From contig VEPL01000025.1 in the NCBI GenBank assembly GCA_012026885.1, forward strand, positions 124,001 through 188,000: a stretch of DNA of 64,000 nt, in the 5' to 3' direction. Numbering within the stretch: position 1 is the first letter of the stretch; each line of letters opens with the position of its first letter. The notes beneath the pieces were generated by a model. That model made no database searches. It was not told the DNA's origin and was given only the letters and a program-made list of their open reading frames with translations. Below are positions 29,325 to 38,249 of this stretch, one piece after another. Made by a program: the position numbers and the translations under genes. This DNA is from Betaproteobacteria bacterium. Its GTDB lineage: Bacteria > Pseudomonadota > Gammaproteobacteria > Burkholderiales > Rhodocyclaceae.

Positions 29325-30372
29325 GGGTGTGGAAATCCCTGATTTGGGCGAGGGTGACGGCCTGCATGTCGGCTGCGGTTAACCAGGCGCGATACCACGA
29401 AACCGTGGCAGCGAGAGCCGAGTCAATGGTCAGGCATGGCCTCCAGCCCAGGCGCTCGCGGGCTTGCGAGGAGTCGAGTCGGAGCATGCTGGCTTCGTGC
29501 GGGAAGGTCGACGATTCGGGATGCCAGCTTGCACCTTCGCCCCAGATGGCGGCAAGGCGCGTGGCGATATCACCCACTGTCAGGCAGTCGCTCTCACAGG
29601 GTCCGAAGTTCCATGCGCCGGCCAAGCGGGGTTCGCGGGCGATGCGCTCCGCCAGCATGAGGTAGCCCTGGAGCGGCTCCAGCACATGCTGCCAGGGTCG
29701 TATGGCACCGGGTCGCCTGACGATGGCCGGAGTTCGTCCGGCGAAGGCGGCGAGAAGGTCGGGAACAAGGCGGTTCGGCGACCAGTCGCCGCCACCGAAG
29801 ACGTTGCCGGCGCGTGCGGTGGCGACGGCGATGCCGTGTTCGGCCAGGAATGATTTGCGGTAGCTGGCCGTGACCAGTTCGGCACAGGCCTTGCTGGCGC
29901 TGTAGGGGTCGTGGCCGCCGAGCGGGTCGCTTTCCCGATAGGGCCATGGCCATTCGCGATTGTCGTAACACTTGTCGCTGGTTACCACCACCACCGCTTC
30001 AACCCTGGATTCTTCGCGGAGGGCTTCGAGCAGATTGGCGGTCCCTTGGACGTTGGTCGAGAGAGTGCCAAGCGGGTCGCGGTAGCCATCGGAGACGAGC
30101 GCTTGAGCGGCGAGGTGCAGGACGATCTGCGGACGTGCAGCTCGCACCGCGGAAAAAAGACTGTCGATGTCCCGGATGTCGGCAATTATCGATGGCATGT
30201 CGTTGCCGACTCGGGCGAGGTCGAACAGGCTCGGCGTGGTCGCCGGTGCCAGCGCGTAGCCGGTAACCTCCGCGCCGAGTGACTGGAGCCACAGGCTGAG
30301 CCAGCTTCCCTTGAAGCCCGTATGGCCGGTCAGGAAGACGCGCTTGCCCGCCCAGAAGCCCGGGGTCACCAT
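29311..30372 (-). CDS. rfbG: CDP-glucose 4,6-dehydratase
   Basis: A 353-residue extended SDR that makes CDP-4-keto-6-deoxy-D-glucose using bound NAD. The N-terminus [20 protein letters not shown] is diagnostic for RfbG, where the third glycine of the nucleotide motif is followed by KGSW. The catalytic tyrosine lies in [11 protein letters not shown] after SDKCYDN. The start ATG 30372 overlaps the end of rfbF by 7 bases; the longer frame to 30519 lies inside rfbF and has no conserved residues. Confidence 0.95.
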   Translation of the reverse strand: MVTPGFWAGKRVFLTGHTGFKGSWLSLWLQSLGAEVTGYALAPATTPSLFDLARVGNDMPSIIADIRDIDSLFSAVRAARPQIVLHLAAQALVSDGYRDPLGTLSTNVQGTANLLEALREESRVEAVVVVTSDKCYDNREWPWPYRESDPLGGHDPYSASKACAELVTASYRKSFLAEHGIAVATARAGNVFGGGDWSPNRLVPDLLAAFAGRTPAIVRRPGAIRPWQHVLEPLQGYLMLAERIAREPRLAGAWNFGPCESDCLTVGDIATRLAAIWGEGASWHPESSTFPHEASMLRLDSSQARERLGWRPCLTIDSALAATVSWYRAWLTAADMQAVTLAQIRDFHTHASR

Positions 30373-31136
30373 GTCTTCCAGGGGGCCTTGCCGGCCTGCC
30401 AGAGTTCTTCGAGAAGGTTTTTGTCGCGCAGCGTGTCCATCGGCTGCCAGAATCCGCGGTGGCGCCATACCGACAACTGGTTGCGCTGGGCCAGTGTCTC
30501 GAGCGGGTGCGATTCCCAAATCGTGTTGTCGCCCTCGACAAGGTCGATGACTGCCGGCGAGAGGACAAAGAAGCCCGCATTGATCATGCCGTCAGCGCCA
30601 TGGGGTTTCTCGTTGAAGCGGTTGACCCGGGTCCCCTCGATTTCGAGGGTTCCGAAGCGCCCCGGCGGGGTGGCAGCAGTGACCGTGGCCAAGGTGCCCT
30701 GTTGCCGATGAAATTCAATGGCGCGCGAAATGTCGATGTCACCGACGCCATCGCCGTAGGTGAAACAGAATTCCCGTTCACCTTCGAGGAATTTCGCGAT
30801 ACGCCTCAAACGTCCGCCGGTCTGGGTGTTTTCTCCCGTATCGACCAGCGTGACCCGCCAAGGCTCCGCATGCCGATGGTGAACTTCCATCTGGTTGTTG
30901 GCGAGGTCGAAGGTGACGTCCGATGTGTGAAGGAAGTAGTTGGCGAAATACTCCTTGAGCACATAACCGCGATAGCCGAGGCAGATGATGAAGTCGTTGA
31001 TGCCGTGCGCGGCATAGATCTTCAGAATGTGCCAGATGATCGGCTTGCCGCCGATTTCGATCATCGGTTTGGGCTTGAGGTGCGATTCCTCGCTGATTCG
31101 CGTGCCGAGGCCGCCGGCCAGAATGACTGCTTTCAT
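30366..31136 (-). CDS. rfbF: Glucose-1-phosphate cytidylyltransferase
   Basis: A 256-residue nucleotidyltransferase that makes CDP-glucose from CTP and glucose-1-phosphate, the entry step of CDP-dideoxyhexose pathways. Markers are [18 protein letters not shown] at the N-terminus, [15 protein letters not shown], and [11 protein letters not shown], which binds the metal. The start is ATG 31136, with a TTG one codon before it. It is the first gene of the 13-gene leftward operon. Glucose-1-phosphate could come from the phosphomannomutase/phosphoglucomutase encoded at 32766. Confidence 0.96.
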   Translation of the reverse strand: MKAVILAGGLGTRISEESHLKPKPMIEIGGKPIIWHILKIYAAHGINDFIICLGYRGYVLKEYFANYFLHTSDVTFDLANNQMEVHHRHAEPWRVTLVDTGENTQTGGRLRRIAKFLEGEREFCFTYGDGVGDIDISRAIEFHRQQGTLATVTAATPPGRFGTLEIEGTRVNRFNEKPHGADGMINAGFFVLSPAVIDLVEGDNTIWESHPLETLAQRNQLSVWRHRGFWQPMDTLRDKNLLEELWQAGKAPWKTW

Positions 31137-31291
31137 CAAGATCCGTTTGGAAACGAGAAGATCGAAACGCCGGTCATTGTATCTCCATGGGTGAACAGGA
31201 ATCCTGATTGGCCGACAGGGTTTCCTGTCTTACAAGCTGCACCCGCTGGACAGGTATGGGCAAGACTTCGCTTGTCCTTGCCAGAGCGTTT
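31137..31291 (-). promoter_or_regulatory. Upstream region of the rfbF operon with inverted repeats and a -10-like element
   Basis: This 155-base gap between the CYTH/CHAD gene and rfbF carries several CAGG/CCTG inverted repeats. The clearest is GACAGG-GTTT-CCTGTC at 31214-31229; CAGGA-A-TCCTG lies close to it and a 7-bp stem GGGCAAG/CTTGTCC is nearer the CHAD gene. On the minus strand TACAAT (31181-31176) could be a -10 element for rfbF, but no good -35 is seen 16-18 bases before it. The repeats could attenuate read-through from the upstream genes. No JUMPstart/ops element is visible. Confidence 0.35.
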
Positions 31292-32764
31292 CTATTTCCA
31301 TGGGGGCGGTGTTGCCAGCCAAGCTTGCAAAGCCCCCGGAACCTCATGCACCAGCAGCGCATGACGGCCGGCCATCCAGCCGTGCACGGGGCCGGCGGGG
31401 CGGCCGTCGAGGGCCTCGGTGAGCAGGGCCACGGCGGTGACGTGGTCGTTGATCAGGCCGAGCTCGTCCTGCAGTCGGGTGAGCGCGGCGAGGTAGCGCT
31501 TGAGCGGCTTGGGCGGCAGCAGCGGGGCGAAGAATTCGACGGCGTAGCGCAGCTTCTTGAAGCTGATGCGCATCGCGTGGCGTTCCTCAGGCGTCAGTTC
31601 GGCATGGCGGGCGGCGAGGCGGCGCGCCTGGCGGGCGCGGGTGCGCAGGCGCTGGCGGGCGAACTCGCCGAGGTCCTGCGGGACGAGGTTGTGGAGCGCG
31701 TAGAGTGCCGCGGTGAATTCGACGACGAGGCGCGGGCACTCGGGCAGCGCCGCGAGGTGGGTCACGGCGGAGCGCGCCTGGCGGGCGCGCCGGATCGCTT
31801 CGCGTTGCAGGCGGCGGGCGTCGCGGTGTTGCGGGAAGGCGGCCAGGATGGGAGGCAAAGTCTCCTCGAGGAAGACGTCCCAGTTGCGCGCATCGCCCAG
31901 CGCGCTGGCCAGTGCCTGCCAGGTTTGGCCGTAGGCGGCGACGAATTCGGGCGGCAGCGCCGGGGCGAAGAGGCGGAGCGCGGAGCGCAACCGGCGCAGG
32001 GCGACCCGCGCCTGGTGCACGTATTCGGGGTCGCTGCTGCCGGTGGCGAGCCCGCGCTCGTTGCGCTGGAAATGTTCGAGGCAGCCGAGCGCGATGGTGC
32101 GGAAGGCGGCGACCGGGGTCATGCCGGCATTGATTGCGGCGGTCTTGGCGCGGAAGGGCGCCTCGTCGTGGCCGAGGAACAGGGCGTAGCCGCGCTCCGC
32201 CTTGCTGGCGACCGCGGGGCGCAGGTCGAGGTCTTCCTGGAGCGCGCGGGTCAGCGCGAAGATGTCGGCGATGCGGCCGCTGACCAGCTCCAGTTCGATC
32301 TCGCAGATGGTCGTGCGGCGCACGCTGCTTTCAATATTGCCGCGATCGAGCGCGAGTTCGATGACCGACTCGCCGAACGGCACTTGCCAGAGCGTGCGCC
32401 GGAAATTGGTGGTGAACACCGGCTCCAGCACGGGAACGGCAGCCTCGAGGAAGATGCGCAGGTCGGGGGCATCGACGTGGCCGAAATCGAAAGCGCCGGG
32501 ATGCGCCGGGGTTTCCCATTCGCTGCGCACGGCGAGGCCGCCGCTCGCCGGTTCGGCCGACTTGACGGTGAGCAGCCACTGCCAGCCCTTCTTGCGGAAG
32601 CGCAGGGCGACGCAGCGGCCATGCAAGGCGAGGTCGGGCGTGTCGTAATAGGTGTTGAGCAGATGCTGGCGGCGCGGGCGCAGGCCGGCCAGCAGCGGGT
32701 GCGCCGGCAGCCGGCGCGCGGTCTGCGGCGAGAGCGAAAGCTTGAGTTCGATCTCGGTCGACAT
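31292..32764 (-). CDS. CYTH and CHAD domain protein
   Basis: A 490-residue protein. The N-terminal CYTH domain begins TEIELKLSLS (the E-x-E-x-K motif) and spans about residues 1-200; it has the charged beta-strands of the triphosphate tunnel fold. The C-terminal CHAD domain (about 215-480) is a histidine- and arginine-rich helical bundle that binds polyphosphate in known cases. Such fusions are linked to polyphosphate or triphosphate hydrolysis. The ATG at 32764 lies one base after the stop of the algC-like gene (TGAgATG). Its position between sugar phosphate and polysaccharide genes may be incidental. Confidence 0.9.
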   Translation of the reverse strand: MSTEIELKLSLSPQTARRLPAHPLLAGLRPRRQHLLNTYYDTPDLALHGRCVALRFRKKGWQWLLTVKSAEPASGGLAVRSEWETPAHPGAFDFGHVDAPDLRIFLEAAVPVLEPVFTTNFRRTLWQVPFGESVIELALDRGNIESSVRRTTICEIELELVSGRIADIFALTRALQEDLDLRPAVASKAERGYALFLGHDEAPFRAKTAAINAGMTPVAAFRTIALGCLEHFQRNERGLATGSSDPEYVHQARVALRRLRSALRLFAPALPPEFVAAYGQTWQALASALGDARNWDVFLEETLPPILAAFPQHRDARRLQREAIRRARQARSAVTHLAALPECPRLVVEFTAALYALHNLVPQDLGEFARQRLRTRARQARRLAARHAELTPEERHAMRISFKKLRYAVEFFAPLLPPKPLKRYLAALTRLQDELGLINDHVTAVALLTEALDGRPAGPVHGWMAGRHALLVHEVPGALQAWLATPPPWK

Positions 32765-32765
32765 C

Positions 32766-34142
32766 TCAGAAGGGCAGCGGGAGGCCGGGCCAGACCTGCG
32801 TGAGCGCTGTACGGAAGCCGTCCTGGATGCGGGCGAGCGCGGCGGCATCGTCGGCCTCGAAGCGCAGCACGACGACCGGTGTCGTATTCGAGGGGCGGGC
32901 GAGGCCGAAACCGTCGGTGTATTCGACGCGTACGCCGTCGATGGTGATGATCTCCTCGGCGCCGGGGAACTTGCCAGCGGCCTTCAGCTTGTCGATCAGC
33001 GCGAAGGGCTCGCCTTCGGCCATCTTGATGTTGAGTTCCGGCGTCGACGGGGAATTCGGCAGGGTTTTCAGGACCGGGTTGGCGTCTGCCGCCCGACTCA
33101 GGATCTCGAGCAGGCGGGCGCCGGTGTAGAGGCCGTCGTCGAAGCCGTACCAGCGCTCCTTGAAGAAGGTGTGGCCGCTCATCTCGCCGGCCAGCGGTGC
33201 GCCGGTTTCCTTGAGCTTGGCCTTGACCAGGGCGTGGCCGGTGTTCCACATCAGCGGGACGCCGCCGTGCTGCTTGATCCACGGGGCGAGCAGGCGCGTG
33301 CATTTGACGTCGTAGATGACGGTTCCGCCCGGCACGCGCGCCAGCACGTCGGCCGCGAAGAGCATGAGCTGGCGGTCGGGGAAGATGATCTCGCCGTCCT
33401 TGGTGACGACGCCGAGGCGGTCGCCGTCGCCATCGAAGGCGATGCCGATCTCGGCGTCGGTTTCCCGGAGCACCTTGACGACGTCGGCGAGGTTTTCCGG
33501 CTTGGAGGGATCCGGATGGTGGTTCGGGAAGGTGCCGTCGACCTCGCAGAAGAGCGGCACGATCTCGCAGCCGAGGCGCGCGAAGAGTTCCGGCGCGATG
33601 CCGCCGGCGACCCCGTTGCCGCAATCCATGACGATCTTGAGCGGGCGGGCGAGTTTCACGTCCGAGACGATCTTGTCGACGTAGGCGGCCTTGACGTCGG
33701 CGCTGCGCTTCTGGCCCCGTCCCGTTTTCAGGTTGCCGGCCTCGATGCGCGCCTTGAGGTCCTGGATGGCGTCGAGGGCCAGCGTCGTGCCGCCGATGAC
33801 CATCTTGAGGCCGTTGTAGTCGGGCGGATTGTGGCTGCCGGTGACCGAGACGCAGGAGTTGCAACCGAGTTCGTAGGCGGCGAAGTAGGTGACCGGGGTC
33901 GGCACGCAGCCGACGTCGATGGCATCGCAGCCGGCGGCGCAAATGCCGTCCATCAGCGCGCCGGCAAGTTCCGGGCCGGACAGGCGGCCGTCGCGGCCGA
34001 CGGCGATGGCGGTCTGCCCCTGCTCGACGGCCAGCGAGCCCAGGGCGTGGCCGATGCGGCGGACGACCTCGGCGGTCAGTGATTTGTCGACGATGCCGCG
34101 GATGTCGTAGGCCTTGAAGATTTCGGCGGGCAGGGTGGTCAT
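32766..34142 (-). CDS. algC: Phosphomannomutase/phosphoglucomutase (AlgC type)
   Basis: A 458-residue alpha-D-phosphohexomutase, the usual length for AlgC/ManB. Four domains are marked by the phosphoserine loop SVTGSHNPPDYNGLK (about residue 98-112), the metal loop DGDGDRLG, the sugar loop GEMSGHTFF and the phosphate-binding loop ARPSNTTP. It interconverts glucose- or mannose-6-phosphate and the 1-phosphates that feed nucleotide-sugar synthesis, including CDP-glucose via RfbF. The start ATG 34142 gives TTLPAEIFKAYDIRG, the standard N-terminus, and overlaps the end of the YheT gene by four bases. Confidence 0.95.
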   Translation of the reverse strand: MTTLPAEIFKAYDIRGIVDKSLTAEVVRRIGHALGSLAVEQGQTAIAVGRDGRLSGPELAGALMDGICAAGCDAIDVGCVPTPVTYFAAYELGCNSCVSVTGSHNPPDYNGLKMVIGGTTLALDAIQDLKARIEAGNLKTGRGQKRSADVKAAYVDKIVSDVKLARPLKIVMDCGNGVAGGIAPELFARLGCEIVPLFCEVDGTFPNHHPDPSKPENLADVVKVLRETDAEIGIAFDGDGDRLGVVTKDGEIIFPDRQLMLFAADVLARVPGGTVIYDVKCTRLLAPWIKQHGGVPLMWNTGHALVKAKLKETGAPLAGEMSGHTFFKERWYGFDDGLYTGARLLEILSRAADANPVLKTLPNSPSTPELNIKMAEGEPFALIDKLKAAGKFPGAEEIITIDGVRVEYTDGFGLARPSNTTPVVVLRFEADDAAALARIQDGFRTALTQVWPGLPLPF

Positions 34143-35101
34143 GGTGTTTGCGCGGTTTCGTGAAGGAAGAAGTGTAGAAGCCTTTGCGGCAGCCAGTCCA
34201 GATTTCCCGGGAAGTTTCCCGATACGAAGCCGACATGGCCGCCTTCGGCCGGCTGTTCGAGGCGCACCGTGCGGCTGGCCTCGGCCGGCGCCGGCAGGAA
34301 GCGGGCGGGCAAAAACGGGTCGTTTTTCGGGTTGACCGCGAGCGCCGGCACGGCGATCGACTTGAGGAACGGCTTGGCCGAGCAGCGGCGCCAATAGTCG
34401 TCGGCGCCGGCAAAACCGTGCACCGGGCCGGTCACCGCATCGTCGAAATCCCACAGGGTGGCGGCCCGGCGCATGCGTGCGGCGTCGAAGAGGCCGGGGA
34501 AGCGGCGCAGGCGCTCGGCGGACACGTGCTTCATGGTGTCGAGGAAGTGGCGGGTGTAGATGCGGTTGAAGCCGCGCGCCAGGTGGTGGCCGCAGGCGGC
34601 GAGGTCGAGCGGCGGGCAGATGGCGGCAACGCCGGTGACCACCTCGCCGGCTGTCTTGCCGCACTCGCCGGCCCACTTGAGCAGGGCGTTACCGCCGAGC
34701 GAGACGCCGGCCGCATGCAGGCGGCGGTCGGCGCCATCGCGCAGGCGGCGCAGGATCCAGTCGATCTCCTCCGAATCTCCCGAGTGGTAGGCGCGCGGGC
34801 GCCGGTTCAGTTCGCCCGAGCAGCCGCGGAAATGCGGCAGTGCCAGGCGCCAGCCGTGACGCTTGCAGGCAAGGGCGGCGGACAGCCCGTAGTGGCTTTG
34901 GGCGCTGCCCTCGAGTCCGTGGAAGAGGACGAGGAGGGGGGCGCCCGGCGGTCCGTCGAGCCAGTCGATGTCGATGAAATCGCCGTCTGGCGCATCGACG
35001 CGCTCGCGCCGGAGCGGCAGCGGCCGCGGCTTGATGAGCAACGGCCAGAGGGTCTGCGCGTGGCCGCCGGGCAGCCAGGCGGGGGCGCAGTAGGGTTTCA
35101 A
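34139..35101 (-). CDS. YheT-family alpha/beta hydrolase
   Basis: A 320-residue alpha/beta hydrolase of the YheT/EMB8 group. Markers are AWLPGGHAQTLWPLL near the N-terminus, LVLFHGLEGSAQSHY (oxyanion region), FRGCSGELNR, the nucleophile elbow GVSLGGNALLKW and a late His in EGGHVGF. The physiological substrate is unknown. The best start is TTG 35101, which overlaps the stop of the upstream gene (TTGA); no ATG or GTG fits the conserved N-terminus, and the longer frame is out-of-frame shadow of the neighbour. Confidence 0.88.
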   Translation of the reverse strand: MKPYCAPAWLPGGHAQTLWPLLIKPRPLPLRRERVDAPDGDFIDIDWLDGPPGAPLLVLFHGLEGSAQSHYGLSAALACKRHGWRLALPHFRGCSGELNRRPRAYHSGDSEEIDWILRRLRDGADRRLHAAGVSLGGNALLKWAGECGKTAGEVVTGVAAICPPLDLAACGHHLARGFNRIYTRHFLDTMKHVSAERLRRFPGLFDAARMRRAATLWDFDDAVTGPVHGFAGADDYWRRCSAKPFLKSIAVPALAVNPKNDPFLPARFLPAPAEASRTVRLEQPAEGGHVGFVSGNFPGNLDWLPQRLLHFFLHETAQTP

Positions 35102-35529
35102 TGCAGCGTATGCGGGCTGGCTTCGGCCATCGCCTGGTGGCCGTCGTCGGCTGCCGAGGCATGGCGGCTGACCAGGCGCCAGCCGTCGGCGCCGCGCCCA
35201 TAGACGTGGGTGACGTGCAGCGGGCCGTGCGGGTTGGGATCGTCGCCGACGTAGAGGATCTCGGTCAGGTGGTGGATGGCCAGAACCGAGCCCTGCCAGC
35301 GCGCCACGGTGTCGGCCTCGACGCGCAGGCGGGCATTGGCGAAGATGCCGCGCCAGCTCTCGCGGATAGGCGCCAGGCCGGCGAGGCGGACACCGGTCGG
35401 GTGCACGCAGAGGGTTTCTTCGTCCTCGGCCCAGAGCAACATCAGGAGGTCGGCATCGCCGCGCCCGAGCGTCTCGTAGAAGGCTTGTTCGAGATCCTCG
35501 GGTGAGGCGTAGCGGGTCGGCTTGCTCAT
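35098..35529 (-). CDS. SnoaL/NTF2-like domain protein
   Basis: A 143-residue cone-shaped NTF2/SnoaL-like protein. The pattern EDLEQAFYETLGRGDADLLMLLWAED at the start, the central GLAPIRESWRGIF, and the strands HHLTEILYVG and HVTHVYGRGADGWRLVSRH are typical of the fold. Function is unknown; members range from isomerases to stress-response proteins. The start ATG 35529 overlaps the waaF stop (ATGA), and its own stop overlaps the YheT start, so it belongs to the same operon. Confidence 0.85.
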   Translation of the reverse strand: MSKPTRYASPEDLEQAFYETLGRGDADLLMLLWAEDEETLCVHPTGVRLAGLAPIRESWRGIFANARLRVEADTVARWQGSVLAIHHLTEILYVGDDPNPHGPLHVTHVYGRGADGWRLVSRHASAADDGHQAMAEASPHTLH

Positions 35530-36575
35530 CGGGGGATCCATTTGCGGCAGGCTGCATGCACCTGGTCGGGCATCAGCTTGTTCAGGCAGTCGAGGTGACC
35601 GAGCGGGCAGTCGCGCTTGAAGCACGGGCTGCAGTCAAGCTTGAGGCTGAGGATGTCAGCCTGTTCCGAGAGCGGCGGCGTGAAGCCGGGCGACGAAGAT
35701 CCGTAGAGAGCCACCAGCGGGCGGCCGAGGGCGGCGGCAACGTGCATCAGGCCGGAATCGTTGCAGACGACGAGGTCGGCGAGCGCCAGCAGGTCGACGG
35801 CTTGGGCGAGCGTGGTCGCGCCGCACAGGTTGCGCGCGAGGCCGGGCGCGAGGGCGACGATTTCCTCGGCGACGGCATGGTCCTTTGGCGAGCCGAACAG
35901 CCACACGGTGCAGCCGTCGTCGGCGAGGCGGCGGGCGAGTTCGGCGAAATGGGCGGCCGGCCAGCGCTTGGCCGCACCGTATTCGGCGCCCGGGCAAAAG
36001 GCGACCAGCCGCGCCGGGCGCTCGAGGCCAAGGTCGGCGAGTGTTTTTTGCTGCTCGGAGGCGGTCGACCGCAACAGCGGGTGGGCAACCGGGCGCGGCA
36101 GCGGCGTACCGGGTGCCTCGGCGAGTTGGGCGAAGCGCTCGACCATCATCGGCAGGGCGGCCTTGTCGAGGTCATGGCGGACATTGACGAGGCCATAGCG
36201 CGATTCACCGGTAAAGCCGATGCGCTTCGGGATGCCGGCGAGGAAAGGCACCAGCGCCGATTTCAGTGAATTGGGCAGGACGATGGCGGCGTCGTAGCCC
36301 TGTGCCGCCAGGTCGCGGGCGAGGCGCCAGCGCGCCTTGGGCGAAAGCTCGCCATGCGCGAAGGGGCTGTCGACGACGGCGGTGATCTCCGCCATGCGCT
36401 GCAATACCGGGGCGACCCAGCGCGGCGCGAGGGCGTCGAGCCGCAGGCCGGGATTGCGCTCGTGCAGACGCGCGAACAACGGCTGTGCCATGACGGTGTC
36501 GCCGATCCACGACGGGGCGACGACGAGGGCCGTCAGCCCGGGCGGGGGCGGCGGGGTGCCGGCGGCGGCCGGCAA
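35526..36575 (-). CDS. waaF: Lipopolysaccharide heptosyltransferase II
   Basis: A 349-residue GT9 enzyme that adds the second heptose to the LPS inner core from ADP-heptose, at the inner membrane. Markers are VVAPSWIGDTVMAQPLF, VLPNSLKSALVPFLAGIPKRIGF, FCPGAEYGAAKRWPAAHF and NDSGLMHVAAALGRPLVALYG. The tail has five cysteines within CSPCFKRDCPLGHLDC, usual for WaaF. The only initiation codon before the conserved start is TTG 36575. It follows the zinc-finger gene by 7 bases, a gene order common in betaproteobacteria. Confidence 0.94.
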   Translation of the reverse strand: MPAAAGTPPPPPGLTALVVAPSWIGDTVMAQPLFARLHERNPGLRLDALAPRWVAPVLQRMAEITAVVDSPFAHGELSPKARWRLARDLAAQGYDAAIVLPNSLKSALVPFLAGIPKRIGFTGESRYGLVNVRHDLDKAALPMMVERFAQLAEAPGTPLPRPVAHPLLRSTASEQQKTLADLGLERPARLVAFCPGAEYGAAKRWPAAHFAELARRLADDGCTVWLFGSPKDHAVAEEIVALAPGLARNLCGATTLAQAVDLLALADLVVCNDSGLMHVAAALGRPLVALYGSSSPGFTPPLSEQADILSLKLDCSPCFKRDCPLGHLDCLNKLMPDQVHAACRKWIPR

Positions 36576-36582
36576 CCGGGGC

Positions 36583-36771
36583 TCAGTGGTGGCCCTTGGG
36601 CTTTTCGCCCGTGAACACGTACTTCATGCCGCAGTAGGGGCACTCGGCCTCGCCGGTGTGCAGCACGTCGAGAAAGACGCGCGGGTGCTGGCACCAGAGC
36701 GGGGCGTTGGGCTGCGGGCAGTGCAGCGGCAGGTCGTGGGCGGTGACTTCGACGGTGCGTTGGTCGGACAT
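36583..36771 (-). CDS. Short zinc-finger protein (zf-CHCC/NDUFS6-like)
   Basis: A 62-residue protein with the CHCC zinc finger found in bacterial homologues of mitochondrial NDUFS6: HCP (residues 17-19), WCQHPRVFLDV, and CPYCGMKYVF. It is commonly encoded beside ilvE and waaF in betaproteobacteria, as here. The precise role is unknown. The start is ATG 36771, 22 bases after the ilvE stop; a longer frame to 36975 lies inside ilvE. Confidence 0.88.
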   Translation of the reverse strand: MSDQRTVEVTAHDLPLHCPQPNAPLWCQHPRVFLDVLHTGEAECPYCGMKYVFTGEKPKGHH

Positions 36772-36793
36772 GGTCTTTTCTCCCTGGAATTGC

Positions 36794-37714
36794 TCAGACG
36801 TAGGCCAGCCAGTCGTCATGTGCCGGCGAGCGGCCGAAGACCACGTCGAAATACTTGCTCTGGATCTGCGCCGTGACCGGGCCGCGGCGGCCGATGCCGA
36901 TCTGGCGGCCATCGAGTTCGCGGATCGGGGTGACCTCGGCGGCGGTGCCGGTGAAGAAGGCCTCGTCGGCGGCATACACCTCGTCGCGGGTGATCCGCTT
37001 CTCGAGCACCTGCAGGCCGAGTTCGTCGGCGAGCTGGAGCACGGTGGCGCGGGTGATGCCTTCGAGGCAGGAGGTCAGGTCGGGCGTGTACAGCTTGTTC
37101 TTCTTGACGATGAACAGGTTCTCGCCGGCCCCTTCGGCGACGTAGCCCTCGGGGTCGAGCAGCATCGCCTCGTCGTAGCCGTCGTTGGTCGCCTCGTTGT
37201 TGGCGAGGATGGAGTTGATGTAGTGGCCGCAGGCCTTGGCGCGCACCATGCTGATGTTCACGTGGTGGCGCGTGAAGCTCGAGGTCTTGACGCGGATGCC
37301 GCGTTCCATGCCTTCTTCGCCGAGGTAGGCGCCCCAGGGCCAGGCAGCGATGGCGATGTGCACCTTGGCGCCCTTGGGCGACACGCCGAGCTTTTCCGAT
37401 CCGTAGAAGGCGATCGGCCGGATGTAGCCGGATTCGAGCTTGTTGGCGCGGATCACTTCCTTCTGCGCCTCGTTGATCGTGGCGCGGTCGAAGGGCATCG
37501 CCATCTGGAAGATGTGCGCGGAATTGAACAGGCGGTCGGTGTGGTCCTCCAGCCGGAAGATCGCGGTGCCGCGCCCGGTCTTGTAGGCGCGGACGCCCTC
37601 GAAGACGCCCATGCCGTAATGCAGCGAGTGGGTGAGGACGTGGGTGGTCGCCTCGCGCCAGGGCACGAGTTGCCCGTCCTGCCAGATGAAGCCGTCGCGA
37701 TCCGCCATCGACAT
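36794..37714 (-). CDS. ilvE: Branched-chain amino acid aminotransferase
   Basis: A 306-residue class IV PLP aminotransferase, the last step of valine, leucine and isoleucine synthesis. Markers are HSLHYGMGVFEGVRAY, the PLP lysine in AKACGHYINSILANNEA, GYVAEGAGENLF and a late FFTGTAAEVTPI. The start ATG 37714 is preceded by GGAGAATCACC; the frame extends to 37750 without conserved residues. It heads the leftward ilvE-zinc finger-waaF run and is divergent from the NUDIX gene. Confidence 0.96.
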   Translation of the reverse strand: MSMADRDGFIWQDGQLVPWREATTHVLTHSLHYGMGVFEGVRAYKTGRGTAIFRLEDHTDRLFNSAHIFQMAMPFDRATINEAQKEVIRANKLESGYIRPIAFYGSEKLGVSPKGAKVHIAIAAWPWGAYLGEEGMERGIRVKTSSFTRHHVNISMVRAKACGHYINSILANNEATNDGYDEAMLLDPEGYVAEGAGENLFIVKKNKLYTPDLTSCLEGITRATVLQLADELGLQVLEKRITRDEVYAADEAFFTGTAAEVTPIRELDGRQIGIGRRGPVTAQIQSKYFDVVFGRSPAHDDWLAYV

Positions 37715-37802
37715 GGTGATTCTCCGTGTTGCGCTCGTGAAAGCCGCCAATTCTAGCCGAATTCAGCGGGTAAAATAACGCCTTTGCCGTTGTGAGCCGC
37801 GC

Positions 37803-38249
37803 ATGATCTGGAAGCCGAACGTGACCGTCGCCGCCGTTGTCGAGCGCGACGGCAAGTACCTGCTGGTCGAGGAAGAGACCGCGGGCGGCCTCGCCTTCAA
37901 CCAGCCGGCTGGCCACCTCGAGGCTGGCGAGTCGCTGGTCGACGCGGTGGTGCGCGAGACGCTCGAGGAAACCGCCTACCATTTCCGGCCGACGCACCTG
38001 GTCGGCATCTATAACTGGACGCGACCGGACGGCGAGGTGACCTACCTGCGCTTCGCCTTCGCCGGCGAGTTGCGCGGCTGGGAGGCGGAGCGCAAGCTCG
38101 ATGCCGGCATCGTCGCCGCGCACTGGCTGACGCTGGATGAGGTGAAGGCAACGCAGGAGCGCCATCGCAGCCCGTTGATCCTGCGCTGCATCGAGGACCT
38201 GCGCGCCGGCAAGCGGCACCCGCTCGACCTGCTGGTGCATTACGCATGA
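37803..38249 (+). CDS. NUDIX hydrolase (NudJ-like)
   Basis: A 148-residue NUDIX protein. The NUDIX box GHLEAGESLVDAVVRETLEE is complete at about residues 38-57. Its N-terminus (KPNVTVAAVVERDGKYLLVEEE) and its place just before mnmA match NudJ of enterobacteria, a thiamine/nucleoside phosphatase encoded near the tRNA thiouridylase gene. The stop overlaps the next start (ATGA). Substrate not determinable from sequence. Confidence 0.9.
   Translation: MIWKPNVTVAAVVERDGKYLLVEEETAGGLAFNQPAGHLEAGESLVDAVVRETLEETAYHFRPTHLVGIYNWTRPDGEVTYLRFAFAGELRGWEAERKLDAGIVAAHWLTLDEVKATQERHRSPLILRCIEDLRAGKRHPLDLLVHYA

Noticed and set aside
31137-31291. JUMPstart/ops antitermination element before the O-antigen operon
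   Set aside because: No GGCGGTAG core on either strand in the gap.
32251-34413. A 720-codon minus-strand frame, arginine-rich
   Set aside because: Alternative frame over algC and the CYTH gene, with Arg/Pro/Ser-rich sequence typical of frame shadows.
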